Assembly: GCA_022385755.1 (NCBI GenBank)
Contig: MU278365.1
Coordinates: 310,001 to 374,000 of the forward strand
Length of the DNA stretch: 64,000 nucleotides
Source: Trametopsis cervina
Lineage: Eukaryota > Basidiomycota > Agaricomycetes > Polyporales > Irpicaceae
Reading direction: 5' to 3'
This document shows positions 61,222 through 64,000 of this stretch, in pieces. Within the stretch, counting starts at the first letter, position 1, and each line of letters opens with the position of its first letter. A program made the position numbers and the translations under genes. A model generated the notes under the pieces. The model made no database searches, had not been told where the DNA came from, and saw nothing but the letters and a program-made list of their open reading frames with translations.

Positions 61222-62942
61222 TCATGCACACAGCTCCGCCTCGTCCCCGAATGGATCACGAGTATTCTCTAGATCCATTATAACTTCCCTGGTCACATCC
61301 AGATCCAATGTGCGGCGACTAGAGGGTGACGCCTTCGGTCTCCGGCCCTTCATCCTCTCGGCGACCTTTCGTGCTTTCGGAGGAACACTAGCAGGCCATA
61401 CGATCTCCTTCGCTTCACCTCTCCTTTCCCCTGGCTTCTTCGACGTCTTTGATTTTGACTTGGACTTCTTGTCCTTCTCTTCGTCGCTGCTCATCACGTC
61501 GCGAAGATTCGTCCTCGTCAACTTCTCCATCCGTCTCCCGAGACGCTCCAGACGTTTCCGCCGGAATGGGTTGGTTGGGAAGGGTGTGATAGCGCTAAGC
61601 ACAGAGGGATATACGTACGAATCCGACTTGGTGGAGTAGATAGACATAGCGTCGCTGTCAAAATCATCGCATGAAGATAGGGAGACGGGGTCGAGGCCGT
61701 CTGAAGATGGTATGGTAGACGGTTCGGGCGACGCGAGGTTTGCATCATCAAGCACGAGAGAACGAGTTATCCGAAGAGCACGTTCTCGGTCTGCTTCGCG
61801 CCGCAGAAACGTGTGGAAAGCACCCTCGTTATTCCATCTTTCAAGGAAGGCCTTAGGAAGAGGAAGTGCAAGAGAGTCTGACGCGTCATCCACGGCGGAA
61901 TAGGTTTCGTTCCCGTTCTCGTCTGGAACCGTGTGTGCTATTTGGATGAGCGAACCTGTACTACCTTGCGCCAGGAAGACAAAAGGGGTGTTTCCTCTTC
62001 CCTTTCGGACGGGTATTGGAAGCGTGTTCACGGTGATATGAATGCAGACAGACGGACTATGGTGCTATCCATTTCTTCATCAGACACAGTCGACCCCTGA
62101 ACGTGCGGATCGCTCACATAGACAATGCCCTTCTCCATCTCCGGCAAGTTTGGCCAAACATGACTCAGGGTGAAATCATCTTCTGCCTCCCACGTCCAGT
62201 CCTCCCGATCCGTGTCCTCATCTTCTAGCGTGGTAGGTAAAAACGTACTCGCGTTCGCATAGGGATCGTACAAGTCACGGAACAGTTGCCGATCGCGCAC
62301 ACTCGACAATTTTGCAACTGTCTTGCTTCCGGGTTGAATGACGCCTGGCCGCTTGGTCTCGGGAAATATGGTTATTTGCTTCTGGACCTCAAAATAATGT
62401 CCCCCCCATGTTGCAGTTTCTGGGTGAGCCCTTGCCTTTCCAGCTGCTTTGCGCGAAAGGACAGTAGGACGCTTGCTGCTCAACAATGTATCTTGTGTTC
62501 GATGAGGTGGCGGTTGCGCCTTAGTGCTATTGGGCGCATGCATATCCGAGGCAAAGAGGTACAAAATGAGCTTGTGCAGGTGGCGGAAGGTGTAGGTTTT
62601 GGGAACTTGCACGACCCGATAGATCCCCCCTCGATTGCGTTTGAGAGATGACACGCGCGCATCCGCATCTGTGGCTACCTGCAAACGAAGAGGGATATGC
62701 TGACCAAAAGAGGTGACTCGAGGGAGGTCCAAGGCGAGCAAAGAACGTTTCAGTCCAAACGGGTTGCTGGGAGAGTCAGAGGGTGCCGAGTGTGGGGTGT
62801 TGTTGACATGATGGGAACGTGGCGTGAATGGTTGTTTCGATGTACTGGCACGCGTGGGGGAAGAAGTAGCGTACGAAAGCTTGAAGCGGCGAGTAGAAGG
62901 CGAGGGGGAAGACTCCGGGCTCTCTCGCGGTCGTTTAGACAT
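61222..62942 (-). CDS. Uncharacterised protein with possible pRiA4b ORF-3-like domain
   Basis: Start MSKRPRESPESSPSPSTRRF is basic and Ser/Pro-rich. A middle domain (RNRGGIYRVVQVPKTYTF, FRHLHKLILYLFASD and GGHYFEVQKQITIFPE) resembles the pRiA4b ORF-3-like fold, found in many plasmid, bacterial and some fungal proteins, but the match is by eye only. A 53-nt intron (donor gtgagc after GIVY, acceptor gatag) joins it to ITVNTLPIPVRKGRGNTPFV; without it the frame ends near 62028. The C-terminal part is charged and Ser/Lys-rich (EEKDKKSKSKSKTSKKPGER) and ends EAELCA. It could bind nucleic acid, which is inference. Stop at 61222. Confidence 0.65.
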
Positions 62943-63522
62943 GCTGGCATCATTTAGTATGATGATTGTCGCTCCTTACATGTGCAAGCTCACCAATACT
63001 CCGAAAGAATTGAAAGAGCTATGAGGAGAGCAGGCTAGATGCTTGGCAGAGCTTTCGATGAACACAGACGGTGCACGCGTAGTGAGAGCGGGACAGGAAC
63101 TGGCCATGGTAAACGGCGTATGACCACATCACGTGATCGTGTTGTGGCGGACCGCTGACACATGTCCACAGTCTCGGTAACTTAAATGACCATGGGAGGA
63201 AGTGATTCACATTTCTCTAGTAAAGGAGATCCTATGCATTCCCGCCTATGAATACAGATTACAGCTGGAGTGATTCTTCGAAACGCAGTATTGATCTGTG
63301 AGACGCATAAAAGGATACCTGAGCAAACATTACGGACGATTACAGCAGAGAAAATCAACTGGCTACTCTTATGACGACGAGCACTCGAGACATGTAGTTG
63401 AATTGTAGGATAAACAATGACACAACATACTAGGACCGCGGATTTCAGCTAGGTGTAATGCAGGGAGAAGGTAATCTAAGATGAAGTCATGCGATACAGG
63501 ATCTCGGCAGGCCGCAGTGCAT
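62943..63522. other. Spacer of 580 bp, right flank
   Basis: Between the start of the pRiA4b-like gene and the stop of the partial WD40 gene. No gene recognised. Confidence 0.5.
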
Positions 63523-64000
63523 CTACGTCAGTGTCGTTGAATCTCGACAGTCTGTCCACGACGTTCCATGCGCGAAACATGACAAGTCGAGTTCAAGAGC
63601 CCGCGCACTGAGGATCCAGGTGTTTCCCGGTCTGCAAAGAGCAGAACGGTAGTCGGGCGCAATCCAGAACAGCAGTGCGCCGTCCGGGCCCAGCACCCAG
63701 CCGTCTACAATGAAAGAGGAGTCTGTGTACAGCAGAGCGCTGGGGGAAGCAGGATCGGTGTCTGAGAATCAGGAGGTAAACATTATACCAATGAACTGTG
63801 ATGTAGAGACGCACGAGATGAAGCGACATCTGTCCCTGCTGATGCCTTCCACGCCCTGGTGCCATCACCTGTACCGACAATGATCTGCTGTCCATCGGGA
63901 GAGATTGCAGCGCAGGTGATCAGGCCTGTATGCACAAGAGGGCGGCCAATGGACTCCTGTGTCGCCACGCTCCATTTTCTCACTGTCTGATCATGGGAGC
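63523..64000 (-). CDS. C-terminal end of NLR-like WD40 protein, cut by window
   Basis: Only the 3' end is inside the window. The exon starting at the edge reads VRKWSVATQESIGRPLV, ITCAAISPDGQQIIVGTGDG and RAWKAS, two WD40 blades. After a short intron near 63760-63800 the last exon gives LYTDSSFIVDGWVLGPDGAL, LLFWIAPDYRSALCRPGNTW and ALELDLSCFAHGTSWTDC before the stop at 63523. This final block is the usual end of Agaricomycete NACHT-WD40 proteins, which are NLR-like and may act in heterokaryon incompatibility or defence. The NACHT part, if present, lies left of the exon order and outside this window (beyond 64000). Confidence 0.75.

Overview
This window is nuclear DNA of a filamentous basidiomycete, most likely a mushroom-forming or wood-decay member of the Agaricomycetes. 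The evidence is the gene structure (many introns of about 45-60 nt with GT...AG ends, and UTR-sized gaps between genes) together with lineage-typical families: a FunK1 fungal-type kinase, two RBR ubiquitin ligases in tandem, a secreted ferritin-like Rds1 protein, a WOPR (Gti1/Pac2) regulator, and the 3' end of an NLR-like WD40 gene. I cannot name the species from the sequence.

Layout. 0.6-23 kb is dense and mostly housekeeping: nucleoporin SEH1, a zinc alcohol/polyol dehydrogenase, a 3-beta-HSD-type epimerase, a KH-domain splicing factor (KHDC4-like), a DEAD-box helicase of the MSS116 type, a MYND zinc-finger protein, translation factor eIF2D/TMA64, CTP synthase, and two tandem RBR E3 ligases. 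22-34 kb holds a secreted ferritin-like protein, a GH1 beta-glucosidase, an RMD1/DUF155 protein and a DNAJC11-type J-protein. 32.3-41.5 kb differs: introns and spacers expand, low-complexity tracts are common, and the only gene is a WOPR transcription factor in a gene-poor stretch. 41.5-46 kb holds a decayed MFS transporter with four in-frame stop codons and a FunK1 kinase. 47.6-63 kb is again dense: MutY-type glycosylase, SURF4/ERV29 cargo receptor, ENP2/NOL10, a coiled-coil protein, an S1/P1 nuclease, CSN5, and a protein with a possible pRiA4b-like fold. The right edge cuts a WD40 gene.

These genes do not form one pathway. Local themes are mitochondria (RMD1-family and DNAJC11 genes share a divergent promoter; the MSS116-type helicase is elsewhere), ribosome and translation (ENP2, eIF2D), nuclear pore and splicing (SEH1, KHDC4), and ubiquitin/NEDD8 control (two RBR ligases, CSN5). 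No clear new multi-gene system was found. The strongest leads are the nonsense-riddled MFS pseudogene, the diverging RBR pair, and the expanded non-coding island around the WOPR regulator.

Multiexon coordinates give the outer limits from start codon to stop codon; introns were placed by eye.
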